Positions 15,341 to 24,806 of a stretch of DNA of 64,000 nucleotides are shown here, piece by piece. A program made the position numbers and the translations under genes. Location: positions 1-64,000 of the forward strand of contig CAJTEM010000021.1 of the NCBI GenBank assembly GCA_910575255.1, read 5' to 3'. Source of the DNA: Lachnospiraceae bacterium. GTDB lineage: Bacteria; Bacillota; Clostridia; Lachnospirales; Lachnospiraceae. Position 1 is the first letter of the stretch. Every line of letters begins with the position of its first letter. A model generated the notes under the pieces. The model was not told where the DNA came from and ran no database searches. It worked only from the letters and a program-made list of their open reading frames with translations.

Positions 15341-17491
15341 ATGAACCTGCACAGCCAGAAGCTGACATTGGATTATCCTGTTTCGATTGTTCCGATGGGA
15401 GAGATTGCCGGATATCAGGTAAGGCCGGGTCTGTTTGACAGCAACGGCGCTGTAGCTTCCGAGGTGGGCGTGAATTTCACGGTTCACACCCAGAGCGGAC
15501 GTTCCTGTGAATTGTTGCTTTTCCACAAAGGAGAGGAGGAGCCCTACGCGATCCTTCCGTTTCCCGACGAATACAAGGTCGGGGATGTGTATTCCATGAT
15601 TGTATTTGGATTAAAGATTGAAGATTTTGAGTATGCTTATCGGATTGACGGAGAATACCGTCCGGATAAGGGGATGCTGTTTGACCGGGATGCCATTTTG
15701 CTGGATCCCTATGCCCGGGCAGTGACCGGACAGGAGGTCTGGGGGGAGAAGATGGTGAAGCACTACCATGCCCGGGTGGTAAAGGATGTGTTCGACTGGG
15801 GAGATATGCCGCAATCCTCAAGGCAGCTTTGTGATCTGGTGATCTATGAGATGCATGTGCGCGGCTTTACCTATCATCCCAGCTCCGGGGTGAAGTTTCC
15901 GGGAACCTTTGCAGGGATCCGGGAGAAGATTCCCTATCTGAAGGAGCTGGGGATCAATGCGGTAGAGCTGATGCCGATTTTTGAGTTTGATGAGACGATG
16001 AATTCCCGGGAGGTGGGGGGAAAGCTGCTATTGGATTACTGGGGATATAATACGGTGGGATTTTTTGCACCGAACAGCAAATATGCGTCGACGGCAGAGT
16101 TTAACCGGGAAGGGACAGAGCTCAAGGAGCTGATCCGCGAGCTTCACGACAACAAGATCGAGGTAATATTGGATGTGGTTTTCAACCATACAGCAGAGGG
16201 GAACGAGATGGGCCCCACCTTTTGCTTTAAGGGGATTGATAACAAGGTGTACTATATGCTGACTCCGGAGGGGGATTATTATAATTTCAGCGGATGCGGC
16301 AATACTTTGAATTGTAATCATCCGATTGTACGGCAGATGATTCTGGAATGCCTGCGCTATTGGACCATCAATTACCGGGTAGACGGCTTCCGGTTTGATC
16401 TGGCCAGTATTCTGGGGAGGAATGAGGACGGCTCTCCCATGAATAAGCCGCCGCTTCTGGAAAGCCTGGCTCATGATCCGATCTTGGGAAATGTCAAGCT
16501 GATTGCCGAGGCGTGGGATGCCGGAGGGATGTACCAGGTGGGCTGCTTTCCTGCCGAGAAGCGTTGGGCCGAGTGGAACGGCCGCTATCGGGATGCATTG
16601 CGCAGCTATATGAAGGGAGACTGCTGGGAAGCCTGGAATGCTGCCTGGAGCATCTGCGGTTCGGGGGATCTTTACGGCGGCCATACAGCAGAGGATAACA
16701 GCCGTTATGCAGGGTATAATTCCTGTGTGAATTTTTTTAGCTGCCATGACGGATTTACCTTGTATGATCTCTATTCCTATAATGAAAAGCATAATGAGAA
16801 AAATGGCTGGAATAACACGGACGGAATGAATGACAACCGCAGCTGGAACTGCGGCTTTGAGGGAGATACCGATAACCCGGAGGTGTTAAGCCTTCGTTTC
16901 CGGATGATTCGCAATGCCTGTGCGGTTCTGATGTGCAGCCGTGGGGCGCCGATGTTTCTGGCCGGGGATGAATTTGGCAATACCCAGTTCGGCAACAATA
17001 ACAGCTATTGTCAGGATAACGAGATTTCCTGGCTGGACTGGAGCCTGTTAGATAAAAACCGGGAGTTGTTCGAATTCTTTAAATTCATGATTCATTACCG
17101 GCACAGGCATCCGGTGATCCGCAAAAAGCTGCCGGATGCGATCTGCGGGATGAAAGCAATGAGCGCTCACGATATCTGGGCGAATGAGGCAGTTCTCAGC
17201 GAGAATGCAAGGACGATTTCGGTCAGTTTTGCCGGTTATGACCGGAAGCTTGGCAGGGACGACCTGGTATACATTGCCATTAATACCTATTGGGAGAATG
17301 TGGAGATCACACTTCCTGAACTGCATAAGAGAGGCGCCTGGTATCTGAGTGTCAATACTTATGGTGACTGGAAAGGGCGTTACTTTTATGAGGAGGAGGA
17401 AGAGGTGCGGATTGACGGGTCCTTTATCATGAGGCCCCGTTCGGTAGCTGTGTTCAGCGGCCGTGCGTTTTTATCACCGGAGCGTTTTTGA
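15341..17491 (+). CDS. glgX: Glycogen debranching enzyme (GlgX/isoamylase type, GH13)
   Basis: A 716-residue alpha-amylase-superfamily enzyme with an N-terminal CBM48-like beta-sandwich (about 20-130), a GH13 barrel, and a C-terminal beta domain. Barrel motifs are clear: DVVFNH, GFRFDLAS with the nucleophile Asp, LIAEAWD with the acid/base Glu, and FFSCHDG with the transition-state Asp. The family hydrolyses alpha-1,6 branches in glycogen or dextrins. Its length is typical of GlgX. AAAGGAGG precedes the ATG. No other glycogen genes are adjacent, so it is probably a stand-alone debranching enzyme; isoamylase or pullulanase specificity cannot be excluded. Confidence 0.92.
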   Translation: MNLHSQKLTLDYPVSIVPMGEIAGYQVRPGLFDSNGAVASEVGVNFTVHTQSGRSCELLLFHKGEEEPYAILPFPDEYKVGDVYSMIVFGLKIEDFEYAYRIDGEYRPDKGMLFDRDAILLDPYARAVTGQEVWGEKMVKHYHARVVKDVFDWGDMPQSSRQLCDLVIYEMHVRGFTYHPSSGVKFPGTFAGIREKIPYLKELGINAVELMPIFEFDETMNSREVGGKLLLDYWGYNTVGFFAPNSKYASTAEFNREGTELKELIRELHDNKIEVILDVVFNHTAEGNEMGPTFCFKGIDNKVYYMLTPEGDYYNFSGCGNTLNCNHPIVRQMILECLRYWTINYRVDGFRFDLASILGRNEDGSPMNKPPLLESLAHDPILGNVKLIAEAWDAGGMYQVGCFPAEKRWAEWNGRYRDALRSYMKGDCWEAWNAAWSICGSGDLYGGHTAEDNSRYAGYNSCVNFFSCHDGFTLYDLYSYNEKHNEKNGWNNTDGMNDNRSWNCGFEGDTDNPEVLSLRFRMIRNACAVLMCSRGAPMFLAGDEFGNTQFGNNNSYCQDNEISWLDWSLLDKNRELFEFFKFMIHYRHRHPVIRKKLPDAICGMKAMSAHDIWANEAVLSENARTISVSFAGYDRKLGRDDLVYIAINTYWENVEITLPELHKRGAWYLSVNTYGDWKGRYFYEEEEEVRIDGSFIMRPRSVAVFSGRAFLSPERF

Positions 17492-17559
17492 AGACGGTGT
17501 AAGGGGCGGCATTTTCATGGCTTCAAAAGTTTTTTGCAATGACAGGAGGAAGAAAGCAA

Positions 17560-18417
17560 ATGGAGCAGGTCGAAAGAACCGGACTGGTGCTGGAGGGCGG
17601 CGGAATGCGGGGAATCTACACAGCCGGTGTGTTGGATGTCTTTATGGAAAGGGGGATTACATTTGACGGTGTGATCGGTGTTTCGGCAGGAGTGATCCAT
17701 GGCTGTTCGTATGTGGCCGGACAAAAGGGGCGGAGTATCCGCTATTATAAACAATACTGTACAGACTGGCGGTTTATGAGCTTTTGGAATTTTCTGCTGA
17801 CTGGAGATGTGGTAGGAGAAAAATTCTGCTACCACGATCTGCCGGATCGTCTGGATCCCTTTGATTATGAGGCATTTGCCCGTTCCAGGACGGAATTCTA
17901 TGCAACCTGCAGTAATATCGAGACCGGGAGGGCAGAGTATCTGCGGCTGAAGGATATGAAAAATCAGGTGGATTTTATGCGGGCTTCCGCTTCTCTGCCC
18001 TGTGTGTCGAAGATCGTGAGGATCAACAAAAGAAAATATCTGGATGGCAGCTGCACGGACAGCATTCCGGTACGGGCGTTTCGGAAGATGGGATTTCGTC
18101 ACAATGTGATCGTGCTGACGAGACAGGAGGGCTACGTAAAACAGGCGGAGATCAACAACCTGGTGCGTCTGCGGTACTGGCGTTATCCGCGGCTGCTTCG
18201 GGCGCTGGAGAACCGTCATACGAATTATAATAAGACCATTCGCTATATCCGGCGCCTGGAGCAGGCGAAAGAAGTATTTGTAATTGCTCCCAGCCGTGAA
18301 TTGACGATCGGGCGGATGGAACACAATCCCGAAAAGCTGCAGAGAACCTATGATCTGGGACGGCTGGATGCCGGGCAACAGATGGAGGCTTTGCTGGCGT
18401 GGCGGGAAGGACTTTGA
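17560..18417 (+). CDS. Patatin-like phospholipase
   Basis: A 285-residue patatin-family serine hydrolase of the RssA type. The oxyanion loop GGGMRG is near residue 13, the nucleophile Ser42 sits in GVSAG, and the catalytic Asp162 is in DGS (often DGG or DGA in relatives). It is predicted to hydrolyse phospholipids or lysophospholipids on the cytoplasmic side. I use the ATG at 17560, which has GGAGGA nine bases upstream; the in-frame ATG at 17539 precedes that site. No obvious operon partner. Confidence 0.9.
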   Translation: MEQVERTGLVLEGGGMRGIYTAGVLDVFMERGITFDGVIGVSAGVIHGCSYVAGQKGRSIRYYKQYCTDWRFMSFWNFLLTGDVVGEKFCYHDLPDRLDPFDYEAFARSRTEFYATCSNIETGRAEYLRLKDMKNQVDFMRASASLPCVSKIVRINKRKYLDGSCTDSIPVRAFRKMGFRHNVIVLTRQEGYVKQAEINNLVRLRYWRYPRLLRALENRHTNYNKTIRYIRRLEQAKEVFVIAPSRELTIGRMEHNPEKLQRTYDLGRLDAGQQMEALLAWREGL

Positions 18418-18556
18418 ATTTTCTGTATTCTTTTCTTAATATCTCACTGCTTTCAGTCGAAATATCAGTTAAAGATCAAATAGACAAAGAGAATGAACAG
18501 GAACCGCAAAACAAAAAGAAATAGTTGCATCATGTCTGAGGCTGGGAGGTGGCATT

Positions 18557-19426
18557 GTGGGACTGGAGAGAATCGGAGGGCCAAAGCAGGAAAGGAAATC
18601 AACCCGTCAGGAGGCGCTGTCGCTGTTAAAGCAGCAGGGAAAGCAGGTCTCCTTTGGCGGGATGAACCAGACGAGCAAATTGTTCGTGGAGACAGTTACA
18701 CGCAACAAGGGGGGACTGAGCAAGTCGCAGATTCAGAGAAAGCTGCAGAAGATCAAGAATAAGCTGAGGGCGGGAGCCAGGCTCACCGGAGAGGAGAAGG
18801 AATTTCTGCGGGAGCATGCACCGGAGCTTTACCGGAAGGTCATTGCTCTGGAACGCGAACGCGCTGCCTATGAGGAACAGCTGAGAGCGGCAAAGACACG
18901 GGAAGACGCAGAGAATATCCGGATGTCCAAGATGGCTATGTCTGCAGGGTCAGCAAAGGAGGAGAATACAGAATTTGATATGATCCGGATGGCTCAGCTT
19001 CAGGCAGCGGAAGCCGAGACAAGGCAGATCGTTTTGTCTAAGCCTTCCAGACAGGATCGGGAGCGCAGGGAGCGGATGGATCGGGCGGCCAAAAAGCAGG
19101 CAGGTACCGAACGGCGGATGAAGCGTCTGCGCAGATGGGATAACGGCAGGGTGGAAGAGGTGATTTCCGGAGAGGAACAGGAGAGCAAAGCCGATCAGGG
19201 AACTTCCAGACAGGAGCTTTCTGAGAAGACGAAGGCAAAGCGCGAGGAGATTCGCCTGGTTGAAGCCCGTATGGCGGTTCTCGGAGGAGACGCGATGATA
19301 ACAGAGGGGCTGGATCTGACACAGCCATCGGGGATTTCTCAGGGAAAAGCGGTGTACAGTGCGATGACGACAAAGGTGACGGAAGAGCCGCAGGAGGAGA
19401 GCGGCAATTATAGCAGAAATGCGTAA
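18557..19426 (+). CDS. Uncharacterised highly charged coiled-coil protein
   Basis: A 289-residue soluble protein that starts at a GTG with GGGAGG close upstream. It is very rich in Lys, Arg, Glu and Gln, with long predicted helical/coiled-coil stretches (about 65-140 and 150-240), no signal peptide and no membrane segment. A segment reading [19 protein letters not shown] resembles a short motif I associate with uncharacterised Lachnospiraceae proteins, but I cannot name the family. The C-terminal 40 residues look disordered. It is encoded alone between the phospholipase and the hydratase, about 165 bases from the latter. Function unknown. Confidence 0.75.
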   Translation: MGLERIGGPKQERKSTRQEALSLLKQQGKQVSFGGMNQTSKLFVETVTRNKGGLSKSQIQRKLQKIKNKLRAGARLTGEEKEFLREHAPELYRKVIALERERAAYEEQLRAAKTREDAENIRMSKMAMSAGSAKEENTEFDMIRMAQLQAAEAETRQIVLSKPSRQDRERRERMDRAAKKQAGTERRMKRLRRWDNGRVEEVISGEEQESKADQGTSRQELSEKTKAKREEIRLVEARMAVLGGDAMITEGLDLTQPSGISQGKAVYSAMTTKVTEEPQEESGNYSRNA

Positions 19427-19590
19427 GGGCAGAAATAAAACCATTGATTTTACCTATGGCCTCCATAATGGATATTGTATTTGACTATCGGTTGGGATTT
19501 GTGCATAATAAAGACAGCAAAACGCAGATACAAGGCGGCAAGAACGAAGAATCAGGTGTCGCAAACTATTCATTGAGGAGGAAAATCAAT

Positions 19591-21882
19591 ATGGTAAAAC
19601 TGTATGAGAGCGGTGCATTTCTGGTAAACGGAACCGAGCTGGTGCCGGAAGGTGAAACGGCAAAGGTAGTATCCCTGACGGGTAAGGAAGCAGACAAGGA
19701 GGCGGCGAGGAAGGGGACGATTGCCTATTCGATTCTGGAAGCGCATAATACCTCCGGGAACATGAAGAAGCTGCGGGTCCGTTTCGATGCGATGACGAGT
19801 CATGACATTACCTTTGTGGGGATTATTCAGACGGCAAAGGCATCCGGGATGGAGAGCTTCCCGCTGCCCTATGTGCTGACTAACTGTCATAACTCTCTGT
19901 GTGCGGTGGGAGGTACCATCAATGAGGATGATCATGTGTTCGGTCTGTCTGCCTGTAAAAAGTACGGCGGGATCTTCGTACCGCCTCATATTGCTGTTAT
20001 TCACCAGTATATGCGGGAGATGATGGCCGGCTGCGGTAAGATGATTCTGGGTTCGGACAGCCATACCCGCTATGGCGCTCTGGGAACCATGGCAATCGGG
20101 GAAGGCGGCGGAGAACTGGTTAAGCAGCTTCTGCGTGACACCTATGATGTGAATTATCCGGGAGTGGTAGCCATCTATCTGGACGGAAAGCCGGCGCCGG
20201 GAGTAGGACCGCAGGATATTGCCCTGGCTATCATCGGAGCCGTGTACAAGAGCGGTTATGTGAAGAATAAGGTGATGGAATTTGTAGGTCCGGGGATTGC
20301 TTCCATGACCACGGATTTCCGCAACGGCATTGACGTGATGACCACAGAGACTACCTGCCTGTCTTCGATCTGGAAGACGGATGAGGATACAAAGGCATTC
20401 CTTTCCCTGCACGGAAGAGGAGAAGAGTACAGAGAGCTGAATCCGGCGGAAGTAGCTTATTATGACGGAGTGGTATATGTGGATATGAGTACGGTGAAGC
20501 CGATGATTGCGCTGCCGTTCCATCCCAGCAATACCTATGAGATTGAGGAACTGAATGCCAATTTAGGAGACATTCTCAGAAGCGTGGAAGTGGAGGCAAC
20601 CAAGGTTACCGGCAATCCCGAGATCAACTTCTCAATGACCGATAAGATTGTGAACGGCAGGCTGATGGTAACGCAGGGAATCATCGCCGGCTGCGCAGGA
20701 GGCAACTACACGAATGTGATGGAGGCGGCTCACATCCTGAAAGGCAAGAGCTGCGGCGCGGATACCTTCTCTTTGTCGGTGTATCCCTCTTCACAGCCGG
20801 TATACATCGACCTGGTGAGGAAGGATGCGATTGCCGATCTGATGGCAGCGGGCGCTGTGCTGAAGACTGCTTTCTGCGGACCATGCTTTGGCGCCGGTGA
20901 CACCCCGGCCAACAATGGATTCTCGATCCGCCATACGACCCGTAACTTCCCGAACCGGGAGGGATCCAAGCCGGGTGTTGGCCAGATGTCGGCAGTCGCA
21001 TTGATGGATGCCCGTTCTATTGCAGCAACGGCAGCCAACGGAGGCATTCTGACACCAGCCACGGATATTGCGGATAATTATCAGGTGCCGGAGTATGCCT
21101 TTGACGACAGTGTATACAAAGCCCGGATTTATCAGGGATACCAAAAGGGAGACGAGAAGGCTGGGCTGGTCTACGGCCCCAACATCAAGGACTGGCCGGA
21201 GATGAGTCCGCTTACCGATAATATTCTTCTGAAGGTATGCTCCAAGATTCTGGATCCGGTGACAACTACAGATGAGCTGATTCCGTCCGGGGAGACCTCC
21301 TCCTACCGCTCTAATCCCCTGGGGCTGGCCGAGTTCACACTGTCACGGAGAGACCCGGAGTATGTGGGAAGAAGTAAAGCGGTGGATAAGATCGAAAAGG
21401 CCCGTGTGGCCGGCACCTGTCCGTTGGAGGCAGAGCCGGAGCTAAAAGACATTTTTGATAAGATCCATACCATTGCAGGCAATGAGAGCGTGAAGGCAGC
21501 AGAGACCGAGATCGGAAGCATGGTCTATGCCAGAAGGCCCGGCGACGGCTCCGCCAGAGAACAGGCAGCCAGCTGCCAGAGAGTGATCGGCGGACTTGCC
21601 AACATCTGCACCGAATACGCGACCAAGCGCTACCGCTCCAACGTAATGAACTGGGGAATGATTCCCTTCCAGATGGAGGGAGAGCCGGAAGCATTTGAGG
21701 TAGGAAGCTACATTTATGTGCCCGGAATCCGGAAAGCACTGGACGGCGACATGAAACACATCCCCGCCTATGTGATCGGTGAGACAGTCAAAGAAATCAC
21801 CCTCTATATTGCAGATATGACCGAGGACGAGAAAAAGATCGTAAAAGCAGGATGCCTGATCAATTATAACAGGAACCGGTAA
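19591..21882 (+). CDS. Aconitase-superfamily hydratase
   Basis: A 763-residue member of the aconitase/isopropylmalate isomerase superfamily. It has the [12 protein letters not shown] loop, a cluster cysteine in [10 protein letters not shown] and the CxxC pair in FCGPCFG that together bind a [4Fe-4S] cluster, and a C-terminal swivel domain from about residue 590. The family adds or removes water on di- and tricarboxylic acids. The TNCHNSL region differs from classical AcnA, so the substrate may not be citrate. The ATG at 19591 follows GAGGAGG; the frame extends upstream to 19444 without homology. No TCA-cycle gene is adjacent. Confidence 0.85.
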   Translation: MVKLYESGAFLVNGTELVPEGETAKVVSLTGKEADKEAARKGTIAYSILEAHNTSGNMKKLRVRFDAMTSHDITFVGIIQTAKASGMESFPLPYVLTNCHNSLCAVGGTINEDDHVFGLSACKKYGGIFVPPHIAVIHQYMREMMAGCGKMILGSDSHTRYGALGTMAIGEGGGELVKQLLRDTYDVNYPGVVAIYLDGKPAPGVGPQDIALAIIGAVYKSGYVKNKVMEFVGPGIASMTTDFRNGIDVMTTETTCLSSIWKTDEDTKAFLSLHGRGEEYRELNPAEVAYYDGVVYVDMSTVKPMIALPFHPSNTYEIEELNANLGDILRSVEVEATKVTGNPEINFSMTDKIVNGRLMVTQGIIAGCAGGNYTNVMEAAHILKGKSCGADTFSLSVYPSSQPVYIDLVRKDAIADLMAAGAVLKTAFCGPCFGAGDTPANNGFSIRHTTRNFPNREGSKPGVGQMSAVALMDARSIAATAANGGILTPATDIADNYQVPEYAFDDSVYKARIYQGYQKGDEKAGLVYGPNIKDWPEMSPLTDNILLKVCSKILDPVTTTDELIPSGETSSYRSNPLGLAEFTLSRRDPEYVGRSKAVDKIEKARVAGTCPLEAEPELKDIFDKIHTIAGNESVKAAETEIGSMVYARRPGDGSAREQAASCQRVIGGLANICTEYATKRYRSNVMNWGMIPFQMEGEPEAFEVGSYIYVPGIRKALDGDMKHIPAYVIGETVKEITLYIADMTEDEKKIVKAGCLINYNRNR

Positions 21883-21950
21883 CAATGTCATTTAGTTTAG
21901 TTGTTCCATAAAGTACGTTTCCTTAACTTACTGATATTGGATCCGGAAGA

Positions 21951-21995
21951 GTAGCAGCCAGGGGGTGAAAGAATACCTTGGCTGCTACGCTTTTT
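21951..21995 (+). terminator. Terminator of the hydratase gene
   Basis: GTAGCAGCCAGGG pairs with CCTTGGCTGCTAC around a short loop and is followed by GCTTTTTC. Confidence 0.85.
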
Positions 21996-22070
21996 CACTT
22001 AATCAATAATAAAATGTACCCAACATCAAAAAACAAAAGTCAGCAATAAAATTTGAGATTGAGACATTCA

Positions 22071-22149
22071 GCCTTGGAAAAGGGGAAGAGAAGCTGCCGG
22101 AAAAATCAGCAGACCTTTTCCGGCAGCTTCTCTTCCCCTTTTCCAAGGC
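22071..22149. repeat. Perfect 34-bp-arm inverted repeat
   Basis: The arms 22071-22104 and 22116-22149 are perfectly complementary across an 11-base loop. The arm begins GCCTTGGAAAAGGGG. The outer end continues as CCAAGGCGTACCTTT, a string that recurs at about 63917, so it belongs to a dispersed intergenic element. It may also act as a terminator for the minus-strand isomerase gene ending at 22194, but there is no strong T run. Confidence 0.85.
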
Positions 22150-22193
22150 GTACCTTTTGAGATACCTTATTTAAATGGCGCTGATTCAAAGCT

Positions 22194-22997
22194 CTACAAA
22201 AGCATCTCCCGAATCCGCCGCCCGCGCTCATAGGCGGCAGCGAGATACTCTCTTGTGGACATGGCCCGGTATTCGGGCAGGCCCTGATCGGAAACCTCAA
22301 GAGTCACCGGACCGTTATAGTGGTATTTTTTGAGCTGCGAGGCAAACCATTCCCAGTCCAGCACGCCGTCAAAAGGAAGCAGATGGATATCATCCCGGTA
22401 ATCAATATTACCAGGCTGAGTGACGCCGTGATTGTCATGGATATGGAGACACATCAGGCGGTCACCGTAACGCTCCATCATATCGATATGAGGGGTATAG
22501 CAAAGGTTATGGCCGATATCCCAGCAGAAACCGTGATAGGGATCCGGAATGAAGTCCATCACTGCCTTCAGATGCGGCAGAGGTTCGATATTCTCAAAGC
22601 AGATGTGGACCTCCTGTTCTTTTGCATAGTCACAGAGTGCCAAAAAACGCTTAAGCCCCTCCTCGGAGATGTCCGGAGCTCGGTTTCCGACAGTAACATG
22701 CAGAATGAAACGGTTGACCGAAATTTGATGGCAGGCGTGCACGGATTCCTTTAGAAGGTCCAGATAATCGTCCCCGTCCATTCCTGGCTCCCACATCCGG
22801 TTGACCAAATGAAACGGGCCGTGTACGGACTCAAAATCCAGCTGCTGCTCCCGCACCAGCTTTGCCCAGGCCTTTAAAGGCTCGCAACCGGTGTGAACAG
22901 CAAAAAAACCGTCAAATCCGGCATCCCTTATCATCGGGATTTGTTCTTCAACAGGAACCTTGCTTCCTACAATAGCAGAAATATTAATCTTTTGCAT
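22194..22997 (-). CDS. Sugar phosphate isomerase/epimerase-like TIM barrel
   Basis: A 267-residue protein of the xylose isomerase-like TIM-barrel superfamily (AP-endonuclease 2 fold). Likely metal ligands lie in the conserved positions: Glu in CFENIEP, Asp and His in CWDIGHN, His in LHIHDNHG, and Glu near the C-terminal TLEVSDQG. Members isomerise or epimerise sugars, inositols or hydroxypyruvate, and the substrate here is unknown. It is divergent from the ABC transporter operon starting at 23386, separated by facing promoters, so the two may share a sugar regulon. Confidence 0.85.
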   Translation of the reverse strand: MQKINISAIVGSKVPVEEQIPMIRDAGFDGFFAVHTGCEPLKAWAKLVREQQLDFESVHGPFHLVNRMWEPGMDGDDYLDLLKESVHACHQISVNRFILHVTVGNRAPDISEEGLKRFLALCDYAKEQEVHICFENIEPLPHLKAVMDFIPDPYHGFCWDIGHNLCYTPHIDMMERYGDRLMCLHIHDNHGVTQPGNIDYRDDIHLLPFDGVLDWEWFASQLKKYHYNGPVTLEVSDQGLPEYRAMSTREYLAAAYERGRRIREMLL

Positions 22998-23053
22998 GAT
23001 CTTTTTCCTTCTTTCCTGAATGTCTGATGTTGCCGTTTCTGAAAGTCAAAGAG

Positions 23054-23082
23054 AGTGTATCCCTAATCAGACGGAAAATCAA
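23054..23082 (-). promoter_or_regulatory. Sigma-A promoter of the isomerase/epimerase gene
   Basis: On the minus strand: TTGATT, 17 bases, TACACT, about 57 bases before the start codon at 22997. Confidence 0.65.
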
Positions 23083-23235
23083 GTGGTTTTTGTTTTTTAC
23101 ATTATTTTAGTTTTTACAGAGTAAAAAAGAGATTATTTATTACATAAACAATGAAACTAAAATAAACAAAAATCGGCCGGTTACAGAAATAAATAGAAAA
23201 AATAAATAATTTTAAATAAAATACGAGAATAATTA

Positions 23236-23264
23236 TTGACGAACTGCCTAAAATATGGTAATCT
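23236..23264 (+). promoter_or_regulatory. Sigma-A promoter of the CUT1 transporter/GH2 operon
   Basis: TTGACG, 17 bases, TAATCT, followed by a leader of about 115 bases to the binding-protein gene. Confidence 0.75.
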
Positions 23265-23385
23265 AAAACTACAGAAACAAAGAAATATTTAAACAATTCT
23301 ATTTTGCACTTGCCTTTTAGGAAAAATTATTACAGAAAAAGCGTAGTGAATGGTAGGGGGCAAAAGCAAGGAAAAGGAGAGAAAA

Positions 23386-24705
23386 ATGAAAAAAAGCGTA
23401 GCATTGTTACTGGCAGGTGTGATGGCACTGTCATTGACGGCATGTGGCGGCGGCGGCTCTCAGAGTGCGGGCAGCACGGCGGCGGGAGGAACGCAGACAG
23501 AGGCAGGAAGCAGCGCGGCGTCCGCAGGCGCGGAGGGGAAGACAAAGATCACCTTTATTAATGGATTTACAGGCGGCGACGGTCCTTTCATGAGCAAGAT
23601 AGTCGATGGCTTCAATGAGTCGCAGGATCAGTACTTTATTGAACAGCTGCAGGATTCGGATCATTATACCAAGTTCAAGGCGGATAATTTTGATATGCTG
23701 ATTATCCATGCGGACTGGATTTCCACGTATCATGCGCTGGGGCTTCTGCGGGAGGTTTCGGATCTGTACGAGAAGGCAGGCGTTTCCTTTGAGGACGATT
23801 TTCACCCGATTACCCAGACCTATGCCAAGTATGACGACGGTATTTTTGCTTTCCCGCTGGATTTGTATGCGGAAACCTTCTTCTATAATAAAGAGCTGGT
23901 AGAGACGCCTCCCAAGAATTACGCGGACCTGATTGCCCTGCGGGACAAGCTGGATTCCGAGAATACCCAGGTATATCCGATCGGTCTTCCTTTGACCGGT
24001 GATCATCAGTGGGCATGGATGACGGCATTAGGGCAGTCTGGCTGCAACTGGGTTGAGGGAGAGCATATTAAGATGGATACCGATGAAGTTTGCGACGCCT
24101 TTATGAAGGTCCATGATCTGATCTATGTGGATCATCTGAGCGCTGCCGGCCTCGGAGACCAGGACCATTACAATACCTTTGTCAACGAGTCCACGGATAA
24201 TGCCAATGTCAAGGTTGCCATGAGTCTGACCGGCCCATGGAAATACGTGACGGCCAAGGAGATCCTGGGCGACAATCTGGGTATCGGAACTTTGCCGCAG
24301 ATCTATGGCGATATCCCTTGTGTACCGGCAGGCGGACATACCTTTGCCGTATCTGCTGAGGTGACGGATGAGGCCAAATTGGACGGGATTGCTGCTTTTA
24401 TGCAATATGCCTATCAGCCGGATGTCATGCTGAACTGGGCGGATTCCGGACAGGCTCCGATCCATCTGGCTACCATGGAAAAGGTAAAAGAAGATCCGGA
24501 GAAGTACCCGGTGGCAAATGTCAATTACGGAATCTTTGATGATGCGATGATTTTACCGGCGATCTATAATATCCGTGAGCAGGTGAAATATGTCAACACC
24601 AATGTATGGTCTCTGGTACTGCAGACGCCGGAACTGAGCAGAGATGAGCTGATGGAGGAACTGAAGAACGCGACCGAGATCGCAACAGAGTTATCCGAGC
24701 AGTAG
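23386..24705 (+). CDS. Sugar ABC transporter substrate-binding lipoprotein (CUT1)
   Basis: A 439-residue extracellular solute-binding protein, family 1. The signal peptide ends in a lipobox with Cys20 (LSLTAC), followed by a Gly/Ser/Ala linker to about residue 57. The mature domain begins TKITFINGFTGGDG and contains the usual ALGLLREVSDLY and FPLDLYAETFFYNK segments of carbohydrate-binding proteins. The start is fixed by AAAGGAGA. It captures an oligosaccharide or glycoside for the two permeases that follow, and a GH2 enzyme in the same operon suggests a beta-linked substrate. Confidence 0.93.
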   Translation: MKKSVALLLAGVMALSLTACGGGGSQSAGSTAAGGTQTEAGSSAASAGAEGKTKITFINGFTGGDGPFMSKIVDGFNESQDQYFIEQLQDSDHYTKFKADNFDMLIIHADWISTYHALGLLREVSDLYEKAGVSFEDDFHPITQTYAKYDDGIFAFPLDLYAETFFYNKELVETPPKNYADLIALRDKLDSENTQVYPIGLPLTGDHQWAWMTALGQSGCNWVEGEHIKMDTDEVCDAFMKVHDLIYVDHLSAAGLGDQDHYNTFVNESTDNANVKVAMSLTGPWKYVTAKEILGDNLGIGTLPQIYGDIPCVPAGGHTFAVSAEVTDEAKLDGIAAFMQYAYQPDVMLNWADSGQAPIHLATMEKVKEDPEKYPVANVNYGIFDDAMILPAIYNIREQVKYVNTNVWSLVLQTPELSRDELMEELKNATEIATELSEQ

Positions 24706-24740
24706 AACACGCAGCCATAGAACCCGGGGGGTTCGGGGCA

Positions 24741-24764
24741 TGCCCGGGACAGTCATCCCGGGCA
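24741..24764 (+). promoter_or_regulatory. GC-rich hairpin between binding protein and permease
   Basis: TGCCCGGGA and TCCCGGGCA form a 9-base stem with a 6-base loop, no T run. Such stems commonly protect the abundant binding-protein message and lower expression of the permeases downstream. Confidence 0.6.
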
Positions 24765-24806
24765 GCCCAAGCAGGCTGCAAAGCAGCCGGAAAGGGTAGG
24801 TAGAAG

